DNA from: Commensalibacter oyaizuii
GTDB lineage: Bacteria; Pseudomonadota; Alphaproteobacteria; Acetobacterales; Acetobacteraceae
Direction: 5' to 3'
DNA: 64,000 bases
NCBI RefSeq assembly: GCF_029953265.1
Contig: NZ_JASBAO010000001.1
Span: forward strand, 1,564,001 to 1,628,000
Under the pieces are notes generated by a model, which saw only the letters and a program-made list of their open reading frames with translations, ran no database searches and had not been told where the DNA came from. Both the position numbers and the translations under genes were made by a program. Every line of letters starts with the position of its first letter. The first letter of the stretch is position 1. Shown here piece after piece: positions 21,213-29,775 of the stretch.

Positions 21213-22082
21213 ATGAGTTGGCTTACCGAATATGTTCGTCCTAAGATCCAGGGTTTTTTAAAAAAAGACGTGCCTGATAATCTTTGGAAAAACTGTGAAG
21301 ACTGCGGTCAAATGCTGTTAATCAAAGATTTAGAAAAAAATCTGAATATCTGTCCACACTGCGATCATCATATGCGTGCCTCAGTTGCACAACGCTTTGA
21401 ATGGACATTCGATAAAGATTCTTACACTCGTCTTGATTTACCCAAAGCCGCGGTCGATCCATTACAATTTAAAGATAAGAAAAAATATACGGATCGATTA
21501 AAAGAAAACAAAAGTAAATCACAGCTTGACGAATCTATTGCTGTCGCACACGGCACTATCGAAGGACAAAAAGCTGTTGTTGCCATTATGGCTTTTGAAT
21601 TCATGGCTGGTACCATGGGTGCAGCTTTTGGCGAAGGCTTTATTGCTGCGGCACGATTGGCATTATTGCACAAATCACCATTAATTGTCTTTACTGCCTC
21701 TGGTGGGGCCAGAATGCAAGAGGGGATGTTAAGCCTCATGCAAATGCCCAGAACTGTTATTGCTGTAGAAATGTTAAAAGAGGCACAAATTCCATATATC
21801 GTGGTTTTTACAAACCCAACCACTGGGGGGGTAACCGCTTCATTTGCTATGCTTGGTGATGTTCATATTGCTGAACCCAATGCGTTAATTGGCTTTGCTG
21901 GCCCACGCGTTATTGAAAATACAGTGCATGAAAAACTGCCCGAAGGGTTTCAGCGCTCTGAATATCTAGTAGAACATGGAATGATTGATATCGTCGCAAA
22001 ACGTTCAGAATTGCGTCCGACTTTATCCAAAATCTTACGCTTACTCTGTCATAAAACGCAACCTTCTGAAAAAGTAGCATAA
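21213..22082 (+). CDS. accD: Acetyl-CoA carboxylase carboxyltransferase beta subunit
   Basis: Transfers carboxyl from biotin to acetyl-CoA for fatty acid synthesis, together with AccA (not in the window). 289 residues. N-terminal zinc ribbon with Cys28, Cys31, Cys47 and Cys50, then the crotonase-like carboxyltransferase core with SGGARMQEGMLSLMQM and TNPTTGGVTASFA. The ATG at 21213 follows AGAAGAGG with 9 bp spacing. folC begins 6 bp after its stop. Confidence 0.97.
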   Translation: MSWLTEYVRPKIQGFLKKDVPDNLWKNCEDCGQMLLIKDLEKNLNICPHCDHHMRASVAQRFEWTFDKDSYTRLDLPKAAVDPLQFKDKKKYTDRLKENKSKSQLDESIAVAHGTIEGQKAVVAIMAFEFMAGTMGAAFGEGFIAAARLALLHKSPLIVFTASGGARMQEGMLSLMQMPRTVIAVEMLKEAQIPYIVVFTNPTTGGVTASFAMLGDVHIAEPNALIGFAGPRVIENTVHEKLPEGFQRSEYLVEHGMIDIVAKRSELRPTLSKILRLLCHKTQPSEKVA

Positions 22083-22088
22083 TTCTTT

Positions 22089-23402
22089 ATGTCTTCTGTA
22101 TCTTCTCCTATTTTAACGGAATTTTCAGGTCGATCTGGGCAAATTCTAGAACGTCTTAATCGATTATATCCTGCTTTAATTGATTTATCTTTAAATCGTT
22201 TAAAACGGCTTTTAACAGATTTAGGAAATCCTGAACGCAACCTTCCTCCTATTATTCACGTAGCGGGAACCAATGGAAAAGGCAGCACTTGTGCTTTTTT
22301 ACGAGCAATAGGAGAAGCAGCAGGGTGGAAAATTCACGTCTCCACCTCACCTCATCTTGTTGACGTTACGGAACGCTTTCGAATTGCAGGGCAACTGGTC
22401 AGCGAAGCAGAGTTGTCAGAAACCTTAATCGACATTGAACGCATTAACAACAATCAACCCATTACAGTTTTCGAAGTATTAACAGCCGCAGCCTTTGTAT
22501 TATTTGCAAAATACCCTGCTGATTTAGCAATCATTGAAGTTGGGCTTGGGGGACGTTTTGATGCAACCAACGTCATTACCCCTTTGGTAAGTGTTATTAC
22601 TTCCATTTCTATGGATCATGAAGCATTTTTAGGTAACAGTATTGATAAAATTGCGATGGAAAAGGCAGGCATTATTAAAGCAAATGTGCCTGTTGTCTGT
22701 GATCAACAAGACCCCCAAGCATTGCATGTTTTACGAGATATTGCACAATCTTTATCTGCCCCTTGTCGCATTAAAGGGCAAGAATGGGATATTACCCCTT
22801 CTTATAACCAGTTAACCTATACTGATGAGCAAGGAAGCCTAAAATTACCTATGCCTAGTTTACTGGGGGCGCATCAATGTCGCAATGCAGGGCTTGCCAC
22901 AGCAGCATTAAGAACCAGTAAACTTGCGATTCCAGATCGTGCTTGGCAAGGAATTGCCAATGCTCAATGGCCTGCTCGATTGCAACAATTACACGGCCAG
23001 TTAACCCAGTATATTCCAATAAATAGCGAATTATGGCTTGATGGGGGACATAACCCAGATGCGGGGAAAATCCTGGCGGATATGATCAAAACTCAATGGC
23101 AAGATAGGCCTCTACATATCATTGTTGGAATGAAAGATAGTAAAAACGTTCAGGATTATCTGTCCCCTCTTTTACCGTTATGTACTTCTATTCAGGCGGT
23201 TGTAGAACCTGATCAACATTTGGCTATGCCCATCCCAGAAATTATTAAGGCATCTCAATATACAGCCACTGCTGGGGGGACGGTTAAACAAGCCCTATCA
23301 ATCATCAAAAGTCAAACTGATAATCCTGTACGCATTTTAATTTGTGGCAGTCTATATCTAGCAGGCAGTGTCTTACGTCAAGATGGTTGGAATAGTTTAT
23401 AG
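22089..23402 (+). CDS. folC: Folylpolyglutamate synthase / dihydrofolate synthase
   Basis: Adds glutamate to dihydropteroate and folates. 437 residues. ATP-binding P-loop VAGTNGKGSTCAF at about 58-70, the ligase motif IIEVGLGGRFDATN, the SISMDHEAFLG segment and the C-terminal WLDGGHNPDAGK motif are typical of the Mur-ligase-like FolC family. Last gene of the trpB-trpA-accD-folC run. A hairpin terminator follows. Confidence 0.95.
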   Translation: MSSVSSPILTEFSGRSGQILERLNRLYPALIDLSLNRLKRLLTDLGNPERNLPPIIHVAGTNGKGSTCAFLRAIGEAAGWKIHVSTSPHLVDVTERFRIAGQLVSEAELSETLIDIERINNNQPITVFEVLTAAAFVLFAKYPADLAIIEVGLGGRFDATNVITPLVSVITSISMDHEAFLGNSIDKIAMEKAGIIKANVPVVCDQQDPQALHVLRDIAQSLSAPCRIKGQEWDITPSYNQLTYTDEQGSLKLPMPSLLGAHQCRNAGLATAALRTSKLAIPDRAWQGIANAQWPARLQQLHGQLTQYIPINSELWLDGGHNPDAGKILADMIKTQWQDRPLHIIVGMKDSKNVQDYLSPLLPLCTSIQAVVEPDQHLAMPIPEIIKASQYTATAGGTVKQALSIIKSQTDNPVRILICGSLYLAGSVLRQDGWNSL

Positions 23403-23411
23403 CCCTTTATA

Positions 23412-23442
23412 CCCTTCATTTTTATGAAGGGCAGCTTTTTTA
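23412..23442 (+). terminator. Terminator after folC
   Basis: Stem CCCTTCAT (23412-23419) and ATGAAGGG (23424-23431), a 4-nt loop, followed after four bases by a T-run. It closes the trp-acc-fol run. Confidence 0.75.
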
Positions 23443-23540
23443 AAAATCCAATCGTCAAAAGACAAGATTCGATATACCATCTTATAACTTGTTTTATTTT
23501 TTGATTAACTCAATCATTTTATCAAGATAAGAAAAGTATA

Positions 23541-24719
23541 ATGAAAAAAATTATTGCTGCTGCACTGCTTATCTTTTCCCAAGGACCAATCACCGGTCAA
23601 GCAGCCCCTTTGGGGGATACGGGTGATCCATCCTCTGTACCTTACGGAAATATAATGGTCATTGACCAATTTACAGATCCTGGCCCATCAGGCGTTGCGG
23701 TGACTAATTCTGGTAGATTATTTATTAGCTTCCCCCGTCATGCTCAAAATCATACGGATTCTACCCTTGCTGAAATTGTTGATGGAAAACGTGTTCCTTT
23801 TCCTAATAAAGAGACAAGTATGCCTTCTGATCTTCCACTTAAAGATCGGTTAATTTCTGTACACGGTATTACTTTGGATAAAAAAAACAATCTGTGGGTT
23901 ATCGATGACGGAAAACGTGCTGGTATTCACGGCATCCCTGACGGTGCAGCCAAAGTAGTAGGGTTTGATATTAATACTCGAAAAATTATTGCTTCCATCC
24001 CTATTCATGCCCCTGCATTGTTACAAGATAGCCATCTTAATGATCTGCGTGTTGATTTAAGCCATGGCAAACAAGGTACTGCCTATATCACAGACTCTTC
24101 CTTTGGAACCTCACCTGCTCTGGTAATTGTGGATATTGCAACTGGTCAACAACGCAGAGTCCTAACCAATCATAAATCCACTCAACCAGAAAAAGGATTT
24201 GTTGCATATTTGGCAGGGAAACCACGTTTATATGACCCCAAAAATCCAACTTTCCCTGTGGGTGGTGCCGATGGAATTACCCTAAGCCAAGATTCAAAAA
24301 CCCTGTACTTTGCACCGCTAACCAGTCGTCGTTTATATGCAATCCCCACCGCCATCTTATCCGACTTTAAAGTGACGGAAGATAATTTGAAAAAAAATGT
24401 TCAAGATCTAGGAGAAAAAGGATTCGCAGATGGTTTAGCCAGTGATCAACAAGATCGCATTTATACCACCAATGGAGAACATAATAGTATATGGCGTCGT
24501 TGGCCAGATGGCCATTTTGACCTCGTTGCCCGTGACCCGCGCCTTGACTGGCCAGATGGTATTGCAACAAATAACCAAGGGATTTATGTCGTCGCAGGCC
24601 AATGGGAAAGATTACCAGGATTTAATCATGGAAAAAATTTAAGAGAGCCTAATTACCTATTACTTTATATCCCTTTCAAAACCGCTCCAACGATTAAACC
24701 TAGTCAAAACAATCAATAA
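23541..24719 (+). CDS. Exported major-royal-jelly / Yellow-like beta-propeller protein
   Basis: 392 residues with an N-terminal signal peptide (Lys-Lys, hydrophobic core, likely cleavage near GQAA, about residue 22), so exported to the periplasm or beyond. The rest resembles bacterial members of the MRJP/Yellow (L-dopachrome-tautomerase-related) six-bladed propeller family: LDKKNNLWVIDDGKR, HLNDLRVDLSHGKQGTAYI with an Asp-Ser after it, GGADGITLSQDSKTLYF and DGLASDQQDRIYTTN. Related propellers include gluconolactonases, so lactone hydrolysis of oxidised sugars is an alternative role. No enzymatic activity can be assigned. Single gene between terminators. Confidence 0.75.
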   Translation: MKKIIAAALLIFSQGPITGQAAPLGDTGDPSSVPYGNIMVIDQFTDPGPSGVAVTNSGRLFISFPRHAQNHTDSTLAEIVDGKRVPFPNKETSMPSDLPLKDRLISVHGITLDKKNNLWVIDDGKRAGIHGIPDGAAKVVGFDINTRKIIASIPIHAPALLQDSHLNDLRVDLSHGKQGTAYITDSSFGTSPALVIVDIATGQQRRVLTNHKSTQPEKGFVAYLAGKPRLYDPKNPTFPVGGADGITLSQDSKTLYFAPLTSRRLYAIPTAILSDFKVTEDNLKKNVQDLGEKGFADGLASDQQDRIYTTNGEHNSIWRRWPDGHFDLVARDPRLDWPDGIATNNQGIYVVAGQWERLPGFNHGKNLREPNYLLLYIPFKTAPTIKPSQNNQ

Positions 24720-24722
24720 ATG

Positions 24723-24755
24723 AAAAACCTTACACATACATAATGTAAGGTTTTT
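24723..24755. terminator. Bidirectional terminator, Yellow-like gene / mmsA
   Basis: Perfect 12-bp stem AAAAACCTTACA (24723-24734) and TGTAAGGTTTTT (24744-24755) between convergent genes, with A and T runs built into the stem. Confidence 0.85.
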
Positions 24756-24762
24756 AAAATAC

Positions 24763-26265
24763 CTAATTCATCGTTGGCATTGAAAATTGACTGCCCTCAC
24801 GCACACCAGAAGAAGGCCAACGTTGAGTAACAGTTTTACGTCTTGTATAAAAACGTACCCCATCAGGACCATAAATATGTAAATCTCCGAATAAAGAGCG
24901 TTTCCATCCCCCAAAACTGTGATATGCCACAGGCACAGGCAAGGGAATATTGACACCAACCATACCCACCTGAATATGATCACAAAAATAACGAGCAGCC
25001 TCGCCATCTCGGGTGTAAATACAGGTACCATTTCCATACTCGTGCTCGTTGATCAACTTCATGGCTTGTTCCATCGTTTCAACGCGAATAACTTGTAGTA
25101 CTGGGCCAAAAATCTCTGCCTTGTAGCTATCCATTTGTGCATTAACATGATCAATCAGTGTGGCCCCCACAAAAAAACCGTTTTCATATCCACTAACTTT
25201 TATATGACGACCATCAACAATGATCTTGGCCCCTTGTTGTTCAGCACTGGTAATGTGACCGATAATTTTTTCTTGATGTTGCTTGGTGATTACTGGACCA
25301 AAATCATTACTAGCCTCTGAATAAGCCCCTAATTTTAAGGTTTTCATGGCTTTGCTTAACTCTTGGACAAGTTTGTCCCCCATTTCATCACCAATAGTCA
25401 CTGCAACGGATAATGCCATACAACGTTCGCCAGATGATCCAAACGCAGCCCCCAATAAAGAACTAACAACATTATCCAGATCTGCATCAGGCATCACGAT
25501 GGCATGGTTTTTTGCCCCGCCCAAGGCTTGGCATCTTTTCCCATTGGCCGCAGCCGTTTTGTAAATATACTCAGCGATTGGGGTCGACCCGACAAAGCTG
25601 ATCGCTTGCACCCGTTTATCCTCTAATAACGTATCAACTGCTTCCTTACCACCATTCACAACATTTAAAACCCCTTTGGGTAATCCTGCTTCGTATAATA
25701 ATTCTGCAATGTAAAATGTTGAACTTGGGTCACGTTCGGAAGGTTTCAAAACGAACGTATTTCCACATACGATCGCCAGTGGAAACATCCATAGCGGCAC
25801 CATGGTTGGAAAATTAAAAGGTGTAATCCCAGCAACAACCCCCAAAGGTTGAAAATCACTCCATGCATCAATATTGGTGCCTACATTTTTGGTGAACTCG
25901 CCCTTTAATAATTCAGGTGCCCCACAAGCATATTCAACGACCTCGATTCCTCGTTGTAACTCTCCTCTGGCATCATGTATAATTTTACCATGTTCTTCGC
26001 CAATTAAATGAGCAATCTTATCAGCATTTTTTTCTAATAATTCTTTAAAACGAAACATAATCCGTGCCCGTTTTAAAGGGGATGTATCTCTCCACTCAGG
26101 AAATGCATCTTGTGCCGCAGCAATAGCCTTTTCTACTGTTTCTTTTGCAGCTAACGCTACTTTTTTACTGACAGCCCCTGTTGATGGATTGTACACATCT
26201 TGGGTATGTGCTGTATCTTGTATCTGTTCACCATTAATCAAGTGGCCTATGACGTTGCTGGGCAT
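24763..26265 (-). CDS. mmsA: CoA-acylating methylmalonate-semialdehyde dehydrogenase
   Basis: Oxidises (methyl)malonate semialdehyde with NAD+ and CoA to propionyl- or acetyl-CoA, in valine, inositol or beta-alanine breakdown. 500 residues. Catalytic Cys282 in GSSGERCMA. The GGAKNHAIVMPDADLD segment, lacking the general-base Glu of ordinary aldehyde dehydrogenases, and the C-terminal FGDLHIYGPDGVRFYTRRKTV are diagnostic of this CoA-dependent branch. The ATG at 26265 has AGGAG 9 bp upstream. It stands alone: no iol or valine-degradation gene is beside it, so the physiological pathway is open. Confidence 0.93.
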   Translation of the reverse strand: MPSNVIGHLINGEQIQDTAHTQDVYNPSTGAVSKKVALAAKETVEKAIAAAQDAFPEWRDTSPLKRARIMFRFKELLEKNADKIAHLIGEEHGKIIHDARGELQRGIEVVEYACGAPELLKGEFTKNVGTNIDAWSDFQPLGVVAGITPFNFPTMVPLWMFPLAIVCGNTFVLKPSERDPSSTFYIAELLYEAGLPKGVLNVVNGGKEAVDTLLEDKRVQAISFVGSTPIAEYIYKTAAANGKRCQALGGAKNHAIVMPDADLDNVVSSLLGAAFGSSGERCMALSVAVTIGDEMGDKLVQELSKAMKTLKLGAYSEASNDFGPVITKQHQEKIIGHITSAEQQGAKIIVDGRHIKVSGYENGFFVGATLIDHVNAQMDSYKAEIFGPVLQVIRVETMEQAMKLINEHEYGNGTCIYTRDGEAARYFCDHIQVGMVGVNIPLPVPVAYHSFGGWKRSLFGDLHIYGPDGVRFYTRRKTVTQRWPSSGVREGSQFSMPTMN

Positions 26266-26368
26266 ATAATTTTACTCCTGACCAATTATCATTTATAATT
26301 TAGAAAATATTTTTCATTTTATTAAAAAAATACATCTATTTAGAAATAAAATTCTATATGCAATTTAT

Positions 26369-26415
26369 AAAAAAACACAAGGTAATTTTATGCCTTAACA
26401 CGTCAATACCTTGTG
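26369..26415 (-). terminator. Terminator after the rhamnose-dehydrogenase-like gene
   Basis: On the minus strand, CACAAGGTA and TACCTTGTG (26407-26415 and 26376-26384) pair across a 22-nt loop and are followed by seven T. It ends the SDR transcript before mmsA. Confidence 0.65.
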
Positions 26416-26441
26416 ATCAAAAACAATTATATCCCTAGTTC

Positions 26442-27215
26442 TTATTGTAAATTTACAAATAACCCGCCGTCTACTAATAATGAAGCCCCTGTTACATATC
26501 GAGCCATATCCGATGCCAAAAATACGACAGGCCCCGCCAAATCATCGGGTTCCCCCAACCGCCCCAAGCAGGTACGACTGCGCATATAGGCTAATTTATC
26601 AGGGTCGGATAAATCTTCCTTATTAATATCTGTGGCAATGGTTCCTGGTAAAACGGCATTACACCGAATGTTATATGGCCCCAGCGCCACAGCACAAGAT
26701 TGCATTAACGATAATAAACCTGCCTTGGTTGGGGTATAGTGCGTTTGCATTGCCCCACCGACTAATGCACTGATAGAACTGATCGCAATGATTGACCCAC
26801 CTTTCCCTTGTTTTTTCATTTGATTAGCAGCTGCTTGGACTGCGAAATAAGCCCCATTTAAATTGGTGTTCACTGTTTGCATGTACACTTCTTTGGGCAT
26901 GTCTAAAAAAGAATGGAACGGACAAATCCCCGCATTATTAACAAACACATCCACCTTACCAAAGGTTGAAACCGCCGCATCAATCAACCGATCACCAGTA
27001 TCTAAATCCGCCGCATCACCACCAACCTCGATTGCTTGCTTATCTAAATCTTGAATCTCGGATACTACATTTTTTGCAGCAGCCAAACCCGATGCACGAC
27101 CGCTGTGACCAATGACAAGCTTTGCCCCTTGTCGAGCACACTCGAGCGCAACCGCACGACCGATCCCCCGCGAAGCCCCAGTAATGATAACAACTTTATC
27201 CTTTAATAACATCAT
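26442..27215 (-). CDS. SDR, probable L-rhamnose 1-dehydrogenase
   Basis: Short-chain dehydrogenase of 257 residues with TGASRGIG at 12-19, NNAGICPFHSFLDMP, catalytic Tyr160/Lys164 (HYTPTKAG) and the C-terminal LLVDGGLFVNLQ. As I recall them, the L-rhamnose 1-dehydrogenases of Sphingomonas and Azotobacter share the stretches ICPFH-FLDMP, SSISALVGG-MQTHYTPTKAG and the VNLQ end, so this assignment is fairly specific. It would oxidise L-rhamnose to rhamnonolactone. The other rhamnose-degradation genes are not adjacent. Two ATGs in a row (27215, 27212) follow GGGAAAG. It is transcribed divergently from glpD. Confidence 0.72.
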   Translation of the reverse strand: MMLLKDKVVIITGASRGIGRAVALECARQGAKLVIGHSGRASGLAAAKNVVSEIQDLDKQAIEVGGDAADLDTGDRLIDAAVSTFGKVDVFVNNAGICPFHSFLDMPKEVYMQTVNTNLNGAYFAVQAAANQMKKQGKGGSIIAISSISALVGGAMQTHYTPTKAGLLSLMQSCAVALGPYNIRCNAVLPGTIATDINKEDLSDPDKLAYMRSRTCLGRLGEPDDLAGPVVFLASDMARYVTGASLLVDGGLFVNLQ

Positions 27216-27410
27216 TCTTTCCCATAATATCTTCTAACGTTAACAACCCATTTCGCCATCATATTAACAATACCCAGTCTGTATCCAACCCCGTTAAAAT
27301 AATGATATTAATAATCTATTCTTAAAAACATGATACAAATTCTCGTGAATTTATTTGAAATTAAAGATGAACAAAACAAATAAAAGAGTAAGAAAAAACA
27401 GGAGATACTT

Positions 27411-28919
27411 ATGACAGACCAAACAACTTATGATCTTTTGATTATTGGTGGAGGGGTCAATGGTACTGGAATTGCCCGTGACGCAGCAGGGCGTGGATTG
27501 AAAGTATTATTAGTTGAAAAAGACGATCTTGCACAGCATACATCCTCTGCCAGTACGAAATTGATCCATGGCGGATTACGCTATCTCGAATATTATGAAT
27601 TTAGACTGGTTAGAGAAGCCCTACAGGAACGTGAACGATTACTAGGATTGGCCCCTCATATTATTCATCCCTTGGTTTTTGTGCTGCCTCATCGCAATGC
27701 AGTACGCCCTGCTTGGATGATCCGTATGGGATTATTTATGTATGACCATCTTGCATGCCATCCAAAGCTGCCCAACTCAAAACTGATTGCCTTGCAACAA
27801 TCCCCCTACGGCAAAGCCTTACGTAACGATATTAAAAAGGGCTTTACCTATTCTGACTGCGCTGTTGATGATAGTCGTTTAACCATTTTAAATGCCAAAG
27901 GTGCCCATCATCTAGGTGCAGAAATCCGTACACAAACAACCTTATTAACCACAAAACGCGAAGGAGGCTTTTGGACGGCAACCTTGCAAGACAATAGAAT
28001 GCAAACGACCTCGACCATTAAAGCAAAAGCCATTGTCAATGCTGCTGGTCCTTGGGTTGCAGATATATTAAAGGAAAGATTACACGTTCACAGCAAAATG
28101 AATGTTCGCTTGGTCAAAGGCAGTCATATCGTTGTAAAAAAACTGTTCGAGGGCCCACAAGCATACATCCTGCAAAATGAAGATAAACGAATTGTTTTCG
28201 CCATTCCTTATCATGATGAATTTACTTTAATTGGTACGACCGATATTCCTTGGGACAAATCACCTAATGCTCTACCCAGCATTGATGGCAATGAAACCAG
28301 CTATTTATGCAACTCCATTAACAACTATTTTAAAACCTCAATTACCCCTGAAGATGTTATTTGGGATTATTCAGGCGTGCGCCCACTTTATGACGATGCC
28401 TCCAGCAATGCTTCTGCGGTAACCAGAGATTATCATTTGGATTTAAATCATGACGCAGGGCTTGCCCCATTATTATCAATTTTCGGTGGGAAAATTACCA
28501 CGTATCGTCGTCTAGCAGAACATAGTATGGAACAATTATCCCCATATTTTAAATACAGCCGCAAAGCATGGACAGACTCTGAACCTTTGCCTGGGGGAAA
28601 TATAACCAATGGTGATTTCAACCTCTTTTACAATAACTTTCGTAAGACTGTCCCTTTCCTTGATGAGGCTACTGCAAAACGCATTGCCCATGGATATGGA
28701 ACGGATGCATTTGTCTTATTGAATAAAGCAACCAGCAAAGAAGAATTAGGCATTGATTTTGGACATGGATTAACCCAACGCGAAGTTGATTATCTGGTCG
28801 AGCATGAATGGGCTATAACTGCTGAAGATATTTTATGGAGAAGAACAAAACTAGGATTGTATTTTTCAAAAGAAGAGCAAAGCACCCTTGAACGCTATCT
28901 TCAAGACAAAAATCAGTAA
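27411..28919 (+). CDS. glpD: Aerobic glycerol-3-phosphate dehydrogenase
   Basis: Membrane-associated FAD enzyme that oxidises glycerol-3-phosphate to dihydroxyacetone phosphate and feeds electrons to quinone. 502 residues. N-terminal FAD site LLIIGGGVNGTGIARDAAGRG, the ASTKLIHGGLRYLEYYEF motif, DYSGVRPLYDD and the FGGKITTYRRLAE segment are typical of GlpD. The ATG at 27411 follows AGGAG with 6 bp. First gene of glpD-glpF-glpK, 32 bp before glpF. No GlpR repressor gene or clear GlpR operator was seen. Confidence 0.96.
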   Translation: MTDQTTYDLLIIGGGVNGTGIARDAAGRGLKVLLVEKDDLAQHTSSASTKLIHGGLRYLEYYEFRLVREALQERERLLGLAPHIIHPLVFVLPHRNAVRPAWMIRMGLFMYDHLACHPKLPNSKLIALQQSPYGKALRNDIKKGFTYSDCAVDDSRLTILNAKGAHHLGAEIRTQTTLLTTKREGGFWTATLQDNRMQTTSTIKAKAIVNAAGPWVADILKERLHVHSKMNVRLVKGSHIVVKKLFEGPQAYILQNEDKRIVFAIPYHDEFTLIGTTDIPWDKSPNALPSIDGNETSYLCNSINNYFKTSITPEDVIWDYSGVRPLYDDASSNASAVTRDYHLDLNHDAGLAPLLSIFGGKITTYRRLAEHSMEQLSPYFKYSRKAWTDSEPLPGGNITNGDFNLFYNNFRKTVPFLDEATAKRIAHGYGTDAFVLLNKATSKEELGIDFGHGLTQREVDYLVEHEWAITAEDILWRRTKLGLYFSKEEQSTLERYLQDKNQ

Positions 28920-28951
28920 GCTCTTTCTTAATATTCAGAAAGCTAATTATT

Positions 28952-29740
28952 ATGCCCACTACAAAACAATTTATTGGTGAACTGATATCAGAGGCCATTG
29001 CAGTAGCTATTATTATTTTCATTGGCTGCTCTGCTGCAGCAATGTTGCTGATGTATGATCCCAGCCCTTATCAAAATGCGTATTGGGGGGTAGCTATTGC
29101 ATGGGGATTATCTGTGACATTTGCAATATATGCAACAGGCAGCATCAGTGGAACCCATGCTAATCCTGCGGTTACATTAGCACTGGCCTTGTATCGTGGA
29201 TTTGCATGGAAAAAAGTACCCGCTTATTGTTTGGCGCAAATACTGGGTGGCATCTGCGGGGCTGTTTTGGTTTATTGTTTATACTACTCTGTCATTGATC
29301 ATTATAATGAAGTTCACCATATCACCCGTGTTTTAGGTGGGGGGGCAGGTGTATTTGTAACCTCTCCTGGGCTTTCTATAACGCCGATCCATGCTTTTTT
29401 TAATGAGATTTTACTTACTGCCTTTTTGGTCTTTTGTATTTTTGCCATTACAGAAAGTTATAATACCGTGGCACCTCAGGCAAATAGTGGTGCCTTTATG
29501 ATTGGTCTAGTTGTTGCAGCCATTGGTGCATCAGCAGGATATCTGGAAGGGTGGGCAATTAATCCTGCTCGGGATTTAGGGCCCAGAATTTTTATCTATT
29601 TAATGGGATGGGGGCCAGCAGCATTTCCTGGATTACCAAATTATTGGTGGGCACCCATCTGTGGCCCGTTAATTGGCGGCATTGTTGGGGGTGGCGCATA
29701 CCAATTATTAATCAGACCTTTCTTACCTCGCCCAATTTAA
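28952..29740 (+). CDS. glpF: Glycerol uptake facilitator (aquaglyceroporin)
   Basis: Inner-membrane channel for glycerol. 262 residues, six membrane helices and the two half-helix NPA motifs: ANPAVTLALAL (Asn71-Pro72-Ala73) and INPARDLGPR (near residue 204). Asp after the second NPA and the preceding Gly-Trp region fit the glycerol-conducting rather than water-only branch. It contains a run of seven G (near 29339-29345) but the frame is intact. Middle gene of the glp operon. Confidence 0.95.
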   Translation: MPTTKQFIGELISEAIAVAIIIFIGCSAAAMLLMYDPSPYQNAYWGVAIAWGLSVTFAIYATGSISGTHANPAVTLALALYRGFAWKKVPAYCLAQILGGICGAVLVYCLYYSVIDHYNEVHHITRVLGGGAGVFVTSPGLSITPIHAFFNEILLTAFLVFCIFAITESYNTVAPQANSGAFMIGLVVAAIGASAGYLEGWAINPARDLGPRIFIYLMGWGPAAFPGLPNYWWAPICGPLIGGIVGGGAYQLLIRPFLPRPI

Positions 29741-29775
29741 GAACTCTTATAATTCACAGTGGATGGACAAACAAT

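Noticed and set aside
29608-29775. In-frame upstream extension of glpK from inside glpF
   Set aside because: The extension lies in another frame of the clear glpF gene and encodes nothing like a kinase. The FGGY motif begins a few residues after the ATG at 29776.
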